A stretch of 64,000 nt of DNA from Bedellia somnulentella. Taxonomy: Eukaryota > Arthropoda > Insecta > Lepidoptera > Bedelliidae. The DNA lies in assembly GCA_963576735.1 (NCBI GenBank), contig OY755177.1, positions 16,554,001-16,618,000 of the forward strand, read 5' to 3'. Each line of letters starts with the position of its first letter. Within the stretch, counting starts at the first letter, position 1. The position numbers and the translations under genes were made by a program. The notes under the pieces were generated by a model. The model searched no databases. It was not told the origin of the DNA and saw nothing but the letters and a program-made list of their open reading frames with translations. Of the stretch, positions 1 to 12,122 are shown piece by piece.

Positions 1-333
1 TCCACCGTGCGCAGTTAGAAAATCATGGAATGATATATTTTTTAGTCGCAATGTTATAAGTTTTTATTAGATTTAAGTAGTATATGATTGAACTGCACAG
101 AGTCATGTTATGTTAAAGCATGACACATATTATAAAGACATGTTACTAACACATTATATTTAAAAAAATAAGTGTTCTTTGTACTATAAACAAGGCTTAG
201 ACTTTCAACCCACCAAAGGAAAAAAATATATTCTTAGAAATGACTCGCTGAAATCTATACTTATAATAAATCTGTAGAGAGGTCAATTCTGTACATGAAA
301 TATATTTTCAAAATAACTATCAGGGGGTGATAA
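1..333. other. AT-rich unassigned sequence
   Basis: No open frame, RNA or repeat boundary that I can support. Confidence 0.5.
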
Positions 334-1598
334 GTGATCGATACTGATGCCAAAAATGCAATCAGTAAAATTTTTGTCTGTCTGTCTGCCTGTCTGTCTG
401 TCTGTCTGTCTGCCTGTCTGTCTGTCCGTCTGTCTGTCGGTTTGTATGTTCCTTATGGAAACAAAACTACTCGACGGATTTTAACGAAACTTGGCACAAT
501 TATTCTTCATACTCCTGGGCAGGTTATAGTATAATTTTTAGCAGAGTAGTGAAAGGGAATTTTGGGAAATTTTGGGAAAACGGGAGAAGTTACTCCATTT
601 TTTAAGCTTCAGTCGCGTGTGCAGCCTTAATGGTTAAACTTACATAGAAATCATGTATGACGGAAATATTTTTCATAAAATTATCTAAAAAAAATCCGCA
701 ACAGTATATGTCTATCTTTTATGGTTGACTCACAATAACACGTGTAACTCCTGATAGCTTAGCAGTTCGGGGCATTCTGATTATATTTGTTTATTCTAAC
801 GTTTATAATACTCTCATTCATCCCTTATTTGAAAAAGTTAACATTATTACCTATTCAATGGGAAAAGAATCATAGAAATCGGTAGAGAAACACCAAAATT
901 ATTCATGAAATAAGCCATCGCGCCCGTGACCAAAACCAAATCGTTACTAATTTACATATTAAATACTAGATGGCGCCAGTAGTTGGTATGGTTTCTTTTT
1001 TAACTCGCTTATATTAGTTTCAGCTGTATGTATGTATGTAACCGACTCCTTTAAACTCGATTTTGACCCACTTTAAACGGACCGATTTAAATTCAAATTT
1101 GTACACTTATCGAGAATCAGGGACAGTATAATATTTTTATAGTTTCATCCCATTATCCTGATTAGGGTCGCCAGGATTAAATAATTTCAAATAATTCAGT
1201 AGTATAAAGTTAAAAATAAATATAGATTCAAAAATCTAAAAAACACGCTTTTAAAGCACATCAAACTAAAAAGTGAAAAGTAATTCCTAATATAAGCTGA
1301 AAACGGTAATGAACAAAACATACTGGTATTATTGTGAAAAGGCGTGGGGCGCTCTGTGCCATATTTTTCGTCTATCGAGCTAAGTTGTTATAAATACTTC
1401 AAAGTGTTTCAACTCAACTTAAAAATTGGAGATACTGAACCGTTCATAAAAGCGCATTCAAAATCACAAAGCCACACTTCAGGAGTGCTATAAGTTGCAA
1501 TCATTGCGCTAAATTTCAGAAAGCTTGAGCAGTAATTAAAGAAATCTCAGATATTAAAACTACATCGCTACCCGTGCGAAGCTGGGCCGATCCACTAA
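334..1598 (+). mobile_element. Helitron-like non-autonomous element (3' end supported)
   Basis: The right end reads CCCGTGCGAAGCTGGG followed by CTAA and then T. This is the GC-rich hairpin plus CTRR terminus used by insect Helitrons. The left part opens with a TGTC microsatellite followed by 'ctactcgacggatttt' text like that near the 5' side of the Helitron at 13871. The 5' boundary is uncertain and no coding remnant was recognised. Confidence 0.55.
376..440 (+). repeat. (TGTC)n microsatellite
   Basis: About 16 units of TGTC with single-base variants. It creates a spurious open frame of alternating Cys, Leu, Ser and Val. Confidence 0.9.
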
Positions 1599-1701
1599 TA
1601 CTTAATAATAATAAAGAATGGCGAATTTTCTGTCCGCAAAAAGGCTATGCAAATACGGATCGGTAGAAATCATTATCCACTATTTATAATTATTAAATGT
1701 T

Positions 1702-1941
1702 CAGTGTCGGCTTAGAATAGCACTACCCAATTTCTTCCGGTGGGTGTACGTAAGAGGCGACTAACGGTATTGGGGCTTTTATGGGACTTTTGGGCGATGC
1801 GGTTGGAGACCCATCACCAACAACCTTTATTTTACCATCTTTTTTTCCACTCAACTTCCAAAAGTGGCTGAGGTATTTCTTTTTGCTTAGCTCTGGCTAC
1901 CCCTTCTAGGGATTTATAGTCGTAAGTATATGTATGTATGT
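1702..1941 (+). repeat. SINE-A copy, near full length
   Basis: This copy serves to describe the family: head GTGTCGGCTTAGAATAGCAC, middle GCGATGCGGTTGGAGACCC, then CCAAAAGTGGCTGAGG, CTCTGGCTACCCCTTCTAGG, and a (TATG)n tail after 'gtaagtata' (usually CCGTGAGTATA). Members are about 245 bp and non-coding. Several copies below have TSDs, showing target-primed retroposition. Confidence 0.9.
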
Positions 1942-2796
1942 GAATGTTTAGTTTAAATCCAGTTTAATTAACCAGTCTCAATGAGAAGTTAAATTTCAAT
2001 AATATACTCATCGTCTTAAATTGTAAAATGATATGTGACACTGCTAAGATAAATTTCCGGTGACAAAGCCAGAATCGCGAACTAACTTCGCAACTAAAGC
2101 TAACTTATTATTATGATTACGTTCGACTCCAAAAACTTTCTCTGTAGGGACAAAAGTTAATACAAATTCATTCCATTAGCCAAATAAACCCACAGTAACT
2201 TATCTTAGAAGCTTGTGTGTAATAGGAACTGACAAAGGCAAATGTTTACTTGAAAAAGTTATCTCACATCGCAAACTTTATTAGATATAGAGAAACCCTT
2301 TTAGGGCAAAGTTGCTTACATTTGGATTCTACAAGTTATTACCAAGGCCACTAAGAGATACCTACTTACCCACCCGTACTCTCATCTCAGCTTTAAATCA
2401 GAATTCAAAATACCTTAGACAAATTTAAGAATTTAGTGGGTAAAGATTGTAGAATAAAGGATGCGCTTAAAAGCGCTCAAATTTCTGTAAAAATGTTTAA
2501 CTGTGATATACAATAAAAATAGTTTTCTATTATATTTTATTCTGTTCTCAACACAGTGAAATGAAGGATACAATCAAGATAATTACACACATATGAGCGT
2601 ATATTATGTTGGTCATAAAATACAAGACGTCAGATTTGACTGATATTTGTCTCCATTCATGCCGAAACTCACGCGTGATAGGACAGATCGAAGTTGGTTC
2701 CAATGTTTGTGATCAAAGTTTTCATGAATAATAAAACTCAATCTATTTAGACATACTCACTTGTTGATAAATCACGAAATCTAAGACACTATTACA
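1942..2796. other. unassigned AT-rich sequence
   Basis: No coding signal or recognised repeat. Confidence 0.5.
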
Positions 2797-3029
2797 AATA
2801 CATACACTTACGGTCATAAGTCTCAAAAAGGGGTAGCCAGAGATTCAGAGCTGGTAACTCCTCAGCCATATTTGGAAGTTAATACGGGAGAAAATGGTAG
2901 AAATAAGGTGTCATTGGTGGTGGTTTTCCAACCGCATTGCCCGAAAACCACTTAAAAAAAGCCCCATAGTCGCCTCTTACAACACCACGGGTAGGAGGTG
3001 TTGTAATTCTAAACCGGCACTACATGGCA
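2797..3029 (-). repeat. SINE-A copy, diverged subfamily
   Basis: Minus-strand copy with the tail at the left. It carries the variant 'aaaaaggggtagccag' and 'acaccacgggtagg' in place of 'cacccaccggaag', defining an older or separate subfamily also seen at 9965, 24099 and 48288. Confidence 0.8.
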
Positions 3030-3147
3030 TTAAACTGTAACCTTGAAACTTAAGATTAGGGAGGCAGAATTCGTATAGAGAGTAGAATCAGAATGGATTT
3101 CACAAAACTAAATCTGTCACTGTCAGTTATGATCTTAGAAGTATGAA

Positions 3148-3187
3148 TATAATCAACCCTCTTATAGGTATAAGAGGGTTGATTATA
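3148..3187. repeat. perfect 19-bp inverted repeat with 2-nt centre
   Basis: TATAATCAACCCTCTTATA is followed by GG and its exact reverse complement. It would form a cruciform or a terminator-like hairpin. No gene end was identified here. Confidence 0.85.
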
Positions 3188-3307
3188 ATTGAAAATAATT
3201 TGTGTGTGTAAATTGGAACAAATTCCGCATAAAGGGGTTGAAGTTTGTACCGGAAACTTAGAAACTTGAATCAAGGCACGATGGTTCTTTTTATAATGAA
3301 AGAAAGT

Positions 3308-3474
3308 ACATACATACATATTCTCACGCCGTTAGTTCCCATTGGGGTAGGCAGAGACTATCGATCGCCACTTTGTACGATCCTGGCAAACCTCTCTGGC
3401 TTCGTTTACATCCATCAATCTTTTCATACATGCTCTTATATTCTTCATACTGAGGACACCTGCCTTTTTGAGTA
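3308..3474 (-). mobile_element. RTE LINE 3' end, 5'-truncated
   Basis: Minus-strand fragment encoding the last about 50 residues of an RTE reverse transcriptase (reads ...EVCQDR-KWRSIVSAYPNGN in the longer copy at 49910) and ending in CGGCGTGAGAATATG plus a (TATG)n tail. Confidence 0.8.
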
Positions 3475-3491
3475 AGTATAATATAATATAT

Positions 3492-3789
3492 ATGCTGTGT
3501 AGTGTCGGCTATGCTGTGTAGTGTCGGCTATGCTGTGTAGTGTCGGCTTAGAATAGCACTACCCCATTTCTTCCGGTGGGTGTACGTAAGAGGCGACTAA
3601 CGGTATTGGGGCTTTTGAGGGATTTTTGGGTGATGCGGTTGGAGACCCATCACCAACAACCTTAATCTCACCATCTTTTCCCCACTCAACTTTCCAAAAG
3701 TGGCTGAGGAATTTCTGATTCCTTAGCTCTGGCTACCCCTTCTAGGGATTTACAGCCGTGAGTATATGTATGTAAGTATGTATGTAAGT
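3492..3789 (+). repeat. SINE-A copy with triplicated 5' head
   Basis: The first 19 bases (ATGCTGTGTAGTGTCGGCT) occur three times in tandem at 3492, 3511 and 3530 before the normal body continues. Tail TATG/TAAG repeats end near 3789. Confidence 0.92.
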
Positions 3790-4290
3790 ATAAGAAAACA
3801 TACTTTATTTTTTCATTGTGGAACAAAAATACTAAAATATATAATCGTATATGTTTTAGGTACTTAAAAAATATATGTTGCGCAAAGTTGAGATAAAAAC
3901 CCTAGCAAACTGAGGTTTCGTGGTAATAAAAATTTATACCATAGATACGTCATACATGTTTCTATTTTACAGGGGTAAAATGAAGACTAACTATTGCCAT
4001 AATATATTTCATAAAAACATAAATAAAGTGAGAAAATCAAAAAGCAAATAGTGTAAACGTTTTGGTGATAGATTTTTGGAAATAACAATGGGAGTCGCGA
4101 ACCACAGTCAGCCAATCAGAAGTGATAGATAGGCGTTGACTTGTCGAAGCTTGTCATTTGTCACATCTCTCATTTATCCAGCCGAGCTGCTAGGAATAAA
4201 GTTCTACTGAAGGAAATTATCTACTACATATTTTTTAACGTTCATGCTCTGGAAGTGACATTTGGTAGATTAAACTTTCAGATATATTCA
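3790..4290. other. unassigned sequence
   Basis: AT-rich; nothing recognised. Confidence 0.5.
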
Positions 4291-4291
4291 C

Positions 4292-4323
4292 AGCTGTGTA
4301 GTGTTAGCCTTAGAATAGTACTA
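4292..4323 (+). repeat. solo SINE-A head fragment
   Basis: AGCTGTGTAGTGTTAGCC followed by TTAGAATAGTACTA matches only the first 32 bases of SINE-A. The body is absent. The next full copy starts 48 bases downstream. Confidence 0.65.
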
Positions 4324-4370
4324 TGTGCAAAGTCGGTATCGGAGCTAATTAAGTAATACATTTGCGATAG

Positions 4371-4626
4371 TGCATTTGCTGTGTAGTGTCGGCTTAGAAT
4401 AACACTACCCCATTTCTTCCGGTGATTGTACGTACGAGGCGACTAACGGTTTTGGGGCTTTTAAGGGATTTTTGGGCGATGCGGTTGGAGACCCATCACC
4501 AACAACGTTTATTCCACCATCTTTTCTCCACGCAACTTCCAATAGTGGCTGAGGAATTTCTGATTCCCTAGCTCTGGACACCCCTTTAAGGGATTCATAG
4601 CCGTGAGTATATCTATGTATGTATGT
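4371..4626 (+). repeat. SINE-A copy with 13-bp TSD
   Basis: Flanked by ACATTTGCGATAG at 4358-4370 and 4627-4639. Full length with head and (TATG)n tail. The antisense frame of 107 codons across it is an artefact. Confidence 0.93.
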
Positions 4627-4639
4627 ACATTTGCGATAG

Positions 4640-6762
4640 GCCACATGGTTTGATGTGGTTGGGGACCGTAACCTACGTTTTACAACCAATTTCTGACTGC
4701 ACTTCTGAAAATGTCTCGGGCTATTCATTCTGAAGCTCCGGCAGCTGATTTGTAGCTATGAGTATACACATACTCATGTGTATGTATTTTTTTAATTTCA
4801 AGTTCATTTAAGACAAGCATCTAGAGTAACGTCACGTTGCTACTAGCCGGTGGATTCGCTCGAAACAGAAAATTTCTTTGTCCAGCAGCATCTTCTGATC
4901 AAGACAATCACAAATATAGCATCAAATTCAAATACATAAATTTTCTTTTCTTTCCCACCCCTACCAACTCCCTAGAGTCGTCCCCAGCAGTCCCACAACA
5001 ATGAATAGTGGTTACGAATGTCTTGATTACATTCCTGCGACAAGCAACAAGCCGTAGATTGATGACCACAACTTTTATTGCCTCCTCAAATGTCGCCTAT
5101 AAATAAACAAGGATTACTTTAGTCCTGTCCGCAAGCGGTCCGAGATCCGACTTTGTCATTCTCTGCGGTCAGCTTGCTAACAAGTCTATTGAAACCGACC
5201 TACGTGTTTGCTTTAACTTTAAAAGCGGGGTTTAGACATATAGAACAGGTTGCAAGGGTGAATATGGACGCCATATTTTTATAGAGAATCATGGTAATTT
5301 ATTTTGGTTCAGAATAAAGACTGGTTTTTTTATTGTTCTTATTATTATTTTGAATGTTTTTGTTTTAATATGAAATTAAGGGCGTATTTGGGGATAAGGT
5401 AGCTAAAATACCCTGAAAATTAAAACCTTTTCGAATGTGAAATGTGAAAAATAAAGTGTATGTTTTGCAAAAACCACTCACTTAAAAGTCCATTAGTATT
5501 TTGGTATAATTAACTTTAAACATCGTTTAAATTCATCTTATATCATATTATTCGTTTCACAGATCATCCCAACTTTACCCACTGCTGTATTTACATTTAT
5601 TGCAGTATACTGCTGGATTTTCCAAGGGAACAAACATTTCAGTGAAATTCTAAGGTAATGCTACACAGCTATACACAGATTGTCGTGAGTGAATATTCTT
5701 TTTTCCCTTCTTAAAGAAACACATGAAGCTAGAGAAAGCATGTCGCGAGCTCGCGTGGTTGTAAAAAGATTGATTATTCTGTCTCCATTTCATTTTCTCG
5801 GCACAACCCCGTTTCCCGCGCTTTTCGAGACATGCGAGCTAAGAAAAATGGCCTCGATTTACTCATAGAGTAATGGTTGCGTTTAGCGTCTCATCTTGTT
5901 AGTGTCTTGGTCTATATTTTTTTCTATGTCTTTAAGATACGTAGACTAACAGTAAAAATAATAAAACATGATTATTTAGTTAGAGTTCAGTTTAAAATCT
6001 CAACTTAATCAAACAAGGGGTGGGGTAGCCAAAACTTTATAACAAAAAAATCCTATTTGCTTTTGTAAGATGCGTAGGGAAACGGTGGGTCAAATAACGG
6101 ATGGTTAGAGATGGGTCTTCACCACGTCGTATCGCCCACAAAAAAAGTTTAAAATTCCCTACACCCAAAGTAGTGTCTTACGACATCCACGAAAAGAAAT
6201 AGGTTAGTGCTATTATAAGCTATTATTCTTATGCTAGGCCAAGTACAATATTATCTTGTCTCATATTTACATATGTTACATAATACTTAGAAAGAAATTA
6301 ACAATGATTGAATGACATCATAACAATATTTTAATAACAGCGGGTAGGAAATAAAAGCAATTATGTAGGAATATAAGTAAAAGTTGGCGGCCGACTGTGC
6401 TCGTTTCTGTTCGATAGAACTTGTGCCAATTATTTGTAGAGTGTCCATGCGCGAAGTGAAATTGTGTTGATTTATTGACATGATTCCAAATTTTTTGATA
6501 CGTTTCAGCATGCGAATATTTTAATATATTGTGGAAATGTAGTAGGGGAATGCAATGTATAAAGGTCTTAATATATTTGTCATAATATTTTATATGTCAT
6601 AAAATAAATATAAGTAATAATAAGGTAATTAGCATTGCCGTCAAAACTAGAGTATAAGCACACACAGATTCTATTGTTTTATGAAATGAATTGAATTTCC
6701 TCCACATGACACTGGAAATTGCTCAAAAACTATAATTTTGCTACCCTTTTAAGAAAAAAGGC
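4640..6762. other. long unassigned stretch
   Basis: Mostly AT-rich with moderately GC-rich patches near 4980-5220. No frame longer than about 75 codons looks coding and no repeat ends were found. It may hold introns or regulatory DNA; nothing can be asserted. Confidence 0.45.
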
Positions 6763-6898
6763 TATGTCGGCTTACCCAATTTCCTCACTTGGGTGTTCGT
6801 AAGAAGCATCTAAGGTTGGAGACCTGTAACCAAAACCTTTACTTTGAAATATTTTCCTTACTCAACTTCCAAAAGTGGCTGCGGATTTTATTATTCCG
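6763..6898 (+). repeat. degenerate SINE-A fragment
   Basis: Head 'tatgtcggctta' and middle 'cttccaaaagtggctg' are recognisable, with internal deletions; the 3' tail is missing. Confidence 0.6.
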
Positions 6899-8361
6899 GA
6901 TTATCCTCTTCAACTGCATTATTTATATTCTTAGAAACTTGCATGGAAGTTTAGTAATATCATTGTTTTTATTTAAGCATAGTACAAGTTACGGACCTCG
7001 TGCCAGAGTATTTATATTTAATATAATGCACCAAAATAACAAATTATAAAAAAAAACTATGGTTTTTTTTTCAGTCTGTTATTTAAAATCACTGTTAGTC
7101 TGTAAGTTGTTGCTTTTACTTAAATTGTTATAGATGGAGATTTTTAATTGGCATTGCATTGTTTACTTTATTGTCTAAAGAATTTATATGCTGTAAATCT
7201 TCCGAATAAAATAAAATAAATAAATAAATTTCTCAAAAACCATTGTCACCGTATCGATGGCACCGCTGCGGGGCGCCAGCAGCTCTTATCTCTCCATTGC
7301 TGCCTTCAAGTTACTTTTAATTGTCCAAGTTATAGTAAAGCGGCCTAATTGCAGTATTGGACGCGGGACAGATATCCTCACTCGTAATTATCACTTTTAT
7401 AGCACTCTTTACTTTATGACCTGGGAAATTCGCTCTTTGTATTGTAGGAGTGTTAATGAGTTTTAATTAATAAGTCTATGTTAGAATTTTTGACTAAGAT
7501 TTCTAAACAAAAAAGCTATACTATCATGTCTGAGGTTATATTTTTTTAATGTACTGTTAGCACATCAATACGTAGTTACATTACGTTTATACCTTCAAGT
7601 ATATAAAATTCCGTTCGTTTTATTATAATATCAATTTCGATAATAATAAAGTCCGCGGACAACTGCCAATACTTTCGATTTTGTTATCGCTTCAATTTAA
7701 GTTTGGTACTAACATTAACGAAAATATTTCAAATTTATTCCATTTGCTTTTTTGTTCAAATTGTAAAGATTCTGTTAATGTTATGATAGTGAAAGCTGAA
7801 ACGCGAGTCAGTTAAGAGTCTTTGCAATGAAAATATTTCCTTCATTAGGAGAAAAGTTTTACGAAGAGCACAACAGTCTTTCGGAGTTTGTGGCTAGCAT
7901 TACTTAAACATATATTAAAATGATTCTTTTTGTTTTGTAATATTGTGGTATTAATTATTATATTACGTAAAATATAATACTAGAGTCTCTATAAAAGAGG
8001 TTTTCTATATCCGATTTGATATTAACAATCTTTTATATTATTTTAAGTGAATTCATGTTCACTTCAGGTTGGAAAACTTAAATGTGATCGGGTGAATAAA
8101 GATTGCACGACAAAGAAAAATATTTGATTTAAAATAACACGACAAAGAAAAATATTTGATTTTGAGAAAATTGTAATTCAAAACTCGTTTCACAGATAAA
8201 TTGTACAATATTTATTACTCCTCCTTGAAATCAAGATAGAGCCAGTTTTCTAATAAAAGGCTTACTCAAGTTTAAAATTTATTAAAGAGGAAAAGTATCA
8301 AATTAAAATTAGCAATATAAAATCACAGAAAACCCGGAATAATAGTGAAACACTAATTTTG

Positions 8362-8363
<2 letters not shown>
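6899..8363. other. unassigned; possible LINE 3' tail and short tandem duplication
   Basis: The run ending near 7230 in AATAAAATAAAATAAATAAA resembles a LINE 3' tail (weak). At 8106-8161 a unit of about 32 bp beginning ACGACAAAGAAAAATATTTG is tandemly duplicated. Confidence 0.4.

Positions 8364-8400
<37 letters not shown>
8364..8400. repeat. (TA)n microsatellite
   Basis: About 18 uninterrupted TA units. Confidence 0.95.
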
Positions 8401-8401
<1 letters not shown>

Positions 8402-8908
8402 CGTTTTCTTTTAAGTTTGTGATGTTGATCCGTGGTTATTAAAATTCAGCCGCGATACTAATTAAAATATCCGTCTTAAATTATTTATTTATTTTCGGGC
8501 AGTTAAGGGAAGGCCACGATATAAATCTGGCTACGATAATTGAATAAAACCTCGACAGCACTACATCGATATCGATAAAATCAACAAACAATAGCTAACA
8601 ACAATAGAGGAAAGAATTGGATGTCAAGCAGATAAAATATTGTATTAAACCTCAAACAACAATTTGTGACGTAATTTCATCTTTATAGCTATGGGAATAA
8701 AGGTTTCTGTGTTTCAGATTTCGGACATAGAATGCTCTCCTTGTTAAGGGCCCAATAAATTATACCTTTTATTCGATTCCCCCTATACCTACTGTACTGC
8801 GGCATCCGTGATTTGCCGTTGTTACGGGGATATTTGCAAAAATAATCCTATTAATTTTTGATTGCGTCTAATGATTACAGATATTCCGTAAACAGTGGAT
8901 TCAGCCTA
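8401..8908. other. unassigned sequence
   Basis: No gene or repeat recognised. Confidence 0.5.
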
Positions 8909-8920
8909 ATTAAAACAACA

Positions 8921-9010
8921 TAATAAACATAAACATAAACGTTCACGCCGTTTATCCCCGAAGGGGTTGGCAGAAGTACCAATACTTCTGAACTCACATG
9001 GCAGACTCAC
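8921..9010 (-). repeat. SINE-B 3' fragment with 12-bp TSD
   Basis: Contains GTTCACGCCGTTTATCCCC and GGGGTTGGCAGAAGTACC, the SINE-B 3' end, with a CATAAA tail at the left. Flanked by ATTAAAACAACA at 8909-8920 and 9011-9022, so this is a severely 5'-truncated insertion of 90 bp. Confidence 0.88.
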
Positions 9011-9022
9011 ATTAAAACAACA

Positions 9023-9579
9023 AACAGATATAATTTGAAAAAGTGATGGTTCATTAATTTACGTGCATTATTTACTTACATACTATATACTCGTATACTA
9101 CCATTTACTATATTATATTACTTTTACCTGGTCGCCTTAATTTTCAGCTCATTGAGTTGGTATTAAATGAATATAAAATCGTTTCACTAAGAAAAACCTC
9201 TTAGGATTAAGATCCAAGGTATTTACTATTAAAAAAAAGATGAAAACATTCATCTTAAAAATTTTCAGACGTACAGAAATTCTTTGACTTGCTATCCATG
9301 CTACGTTTTTCACTGTAGTATAGATTCGTTAAAATTTGGGTTACCAGTAAAAACTAGGATAAATAGCTAGTTTTAAATAAATGTTGCCACAAACATACCT
9401 TTACTCTCTGATGAGATTAGACGCGAAACATGCTAAGAAATAAAGGATTTCACATGTCATCTATACGTACATGGTACGTTTCTCTTTGGCATACCTATAC
9501 TGCAGGGGCTGATCACTACTCCTGAACATCTAGTCAAGATAAAAATGACTATGACATATTTATATTTAATTACTTTTAT
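9023..9579. other. unassigned sequence
   Basis: Nothing recognised. Confidence 0.5.
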
Positions 9580-9652
9580 GTGGCGGAGGAGTTTGTAGCT
9601 CTAAAGCTCTGGCTACCCCTTTTTGGCATTTATGTCCGTGAGTATGTGTGTA
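9580..9652 (+). repeat. SINE-A 3' fragment
   Basis: Contains 'gctctggctacccctttttg' and CCGTGAGTATG with a short tail; the 5' part is absent. Confidence 0.7.
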
Positions 9653-9964
9653 CTTTTAATTGCGTTTATTACTTTATAAGTATCCAAAAAGGATATTAAG
9701 TTCATTGCGAAATATGTTTTATATTGTTGATCGTATATTAAAAACGAAACGTCTCGTTTTAAATCAACAATGCAATATTCAAAGACTTAAAAAGAAGCCA
9801 TTATTGAATCCCTGTCCTCTGTAAAATCCTTACTTTATGGGTAAGAGAAGGCTCGCCTAATCCCTTCGTAGCTGACTCAGACGTTGGATTCTGTAAAATT
9901 TATAGTACAAGTATAAAGAAAACGATTGTTTACTTTGAGGAATAATCCTTGTGAATAACACACA
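9653..9964. other. unassigned sequence
   Basis: Nothing recognised. Confidence 0.5.
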
Positions 9965-10166
9965 TACCTATAAACGAGGCAAAAACTCTGAAAGCGAGTA
10001 GCCAGGGCTTTAGATGTAATAATTTCATATTTCTTAAACTTGGAAGTAGTGTTAGAATAATATTATTAAAAGGAGATTGTCGCTGATGGATATTCGGTTA
10101 TTAATGTCCTGCCATATCGACTAACACTTACTTCACCCGTGGTAAGAAATAGGTAACAGCATTACT
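9965..10166 (-). repeat. highly diverged SINE-A
   Basis: Order of blocks (tataaa-like end, 'gtagccagggctt', 'acttggaagt', 'aagaaataggta') follows SINE-A on the minus strand, with many substitutions. Confidence 0.5.
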
Positions 10167-10191
10167 AAATCAACATTGTTGGAATTGTTTA

Positions 10192-10257
10192 GCATTGGCT
10201 GAGGAATTCCTCATTCCAAAGCTCTGGCTACCCCGTTAAGTGTAATATGTATATATA
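10192..10257 (+). repeat. SINE-A 3' fragment
   Basis: Starts at 'attggctgaggaattcctca' and runs into ATATGTATATATAC, meeting the tail of the next copy tail-to-tail. Confidence 0.65.
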
Positions 10258-10508
10258 CATATATACTCACTGCTATAAATCCCTTGAAAGGGTAGCCACA
10301 GCTAGGAAATAAGAAATTCCTCAGCCACTTTTGGAAGTTGCGTGGGGAAAAGATGGTGAAATAAAGGTTAAATAAATAAATGTTGGTGATGGGTCTCCAA
10401 CCACATCACCCAAAAATCACATTAAAAGCCCCTATACCCTTAGTCGCCTCTTACGATCACCCACGGGTAGAAATGGGGTAGTGTTATTCTAAGCCGACAC
10501 TACACAGC
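10258..10508 (-). repeat. SINE-A copy, full length
   Basis: Runs from tail 'catatatactcactgctata' to head 'cgacactacacagca'. It sits tail-to-tail with the fragment at 10192. Confidence 0.9.
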
Positions 10509-11394
10509 AATATGTATGTATGTTAATCAACATTATCTATATATTCAAACACGTATCGATTCATAAAGAAAGAGAATGAGCAGCTGTTTTGTTAGGCCAA
10601 ACGGAATCTTAGAATATCACAAAATTAAATAGTATAAAACTACACCTCAGCAACAATTCTCAACTCACAATTTCCGCCAACTAAGCTTCCGCACAAAAGT
10701 ACATTTAACAGAAATTACACAGAATAGTGAGTCGCAAGCGGGCGTCTGTAACAAGGTATCAGAGGAGGTACAAGTTACAGCTTACCAAGGCTTCGACGCT
10801 CGAATGCTAGTTGTAAATAACATGGTATCTTCCTTGCGTCGCCGCCGCCCTGCCAAATTGCTTGGCAGCCTTCTCAGACTTCCTCTTTGAATAATAAAGA
10901 ATTGCAAAACAAAAACAACGCTGTATACGCCCCTGACTAGAGTGCCGTAATTGAATGTTATTGTATGTACTTGTGACTTTTTCGACGGTTTCATTGCTCT
11001 CGTCTCTCATTGTGTGTCTAATATTGTTTTGCTCAGTTGTGAATTTCCGATATGAGATTTCGTTTATGCCAGTTGAAACATGATACTGGATTATTTAGCT
11101 ATTCTATTGTATTGAAATGATTTGCTTTCACTGATAAATGATTTTAGGTGCAAATAATTTCCATATTTCATTTATTTTCATCACAGCCTTACATCAAATC
11201 AGAGCCCATTCATGACCCCACCAAAGAGCTCTTAGCCATAGTCATATACCATGCTGGTCAAGTGAAGGTTGGTAGATAATGTATTTGTATTTAGCTGTTT
11301 TTTTTTATATTAGTATTTTTTATAGTATCTGAGCCTACATGCTCAGAGTACCCTTCCGTCGTGCTGTTTCATTTATTAGAAACACAAATATATA
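10509..11394. other. unassigned sequence with a small CpG-rich patch
   Basis: 10780-11010 has two overlapping minus-strand frames of about 70 codons around a GC-richer block (GCGTCGCCGCCGCCC). They resemble no family I know and composition is not convincingly coding. Confidence 0.4.
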
Positions 11395-11396
11395 TA

Positions 11397-12108
11397 CAGG
11401 GTGGCTCATTCAAATCGGTCAATATGGGAAAGTCTGAAACTATAAGACATACGAAGATTTGTTCTTAGGTCTTAAGCTGTAAATGTCTCCATAAAACATG
11501 ATGTCTAAAATGAATAAAATGCATTGTTTTGACATACTTTAATTTCTCAAAGTAGGTGTTCGAAGTGACCACCGTTACAATAATCAAGAAGTTCAGGCAT
11601 GTAAAATTGTCCTATGACTGTTTGTACCTCTCAACTTATTAATAATAAGTTATTACATACATGCACCGTATCATGGGATTTGCATTAAGTTGAGTTGAGT
11701 AAATTTTAACGCAAATTCACCACATGAAGATACAAAATGCAATAGTAGGATCGTTACCTAAGCGTGTTGAAAATTGTCGTGTGAAAAACATGGTGGTCAC
11801 TTCGAACACCTACTTTAAGAAATTAAAGTATGTCAAAACAATGCATTTTATTCATTTTAGACATCATGTTTTATGGAGACATTTACAGCTTAAGACCTAC
11901 ACAATCGATATCAAAATAGAAAAAGTGTAAGTTTATTTTTTCAAAACAACCGGGTTCGATTCCCGAGCTGGGTACACCTTTTTTTTCAAATGTATTAATG
12001 CAGTTTTTCTTTTTATCAAAATCGGTGACATGGTTCCTAAGAACAAATCTTCGTATGTCTTATAGTTTCAGACTTTCCCATACTGACCGATTTGAATGAG
12101 CCACCCTG
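11397..12108. mobile_element. mariner/Tc1-type non-autonomous element (long TIRs, TA TSD)
   Basis: Begins CAGGGTGGCTCATTCAAATC and ends with its reverse complement, flanked by TA on both sides (11395-11396, 12109-12110). The arms match well for about 170 bp in total, so it is a long-TIR foldback form. The right arm is interrupted between about 11903 and 12032 by sequence absent from the left arm. No transposase is present. Confidence 0.85.
11903..12032 (+). repeat. insertion in right TIR with tRNA B-box-like sequence
   Basis: Interrupts the right arm between the parts matching left-arm 'cttaagctg' and 'gttcttagg'. It holds GGGTTCGATTCCCGAG followed by a T-run, like a tRNA T-arm fragment and Pol III stop. 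No TSD could be defined. Confidence 0.45.
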
Positions 12109-12122
12109 TATATATGTATTAT

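Noticed and set aside
334..534. Small cysteine-rich peptide frame
   Set aside because: Produced by the TGTC microsatellite; it begins with GTG, not ATG.
4405..4728. 107-codon minus-strand frame
   Set aside because: Runs through the antisense of a SINE-A; other copies have no equivalent conserved frame.
10782..11010. Two overlapping 67-70 codon frames
   Set aside because: No recognisable domain, both short and overlapping, no splice context that I could defend.
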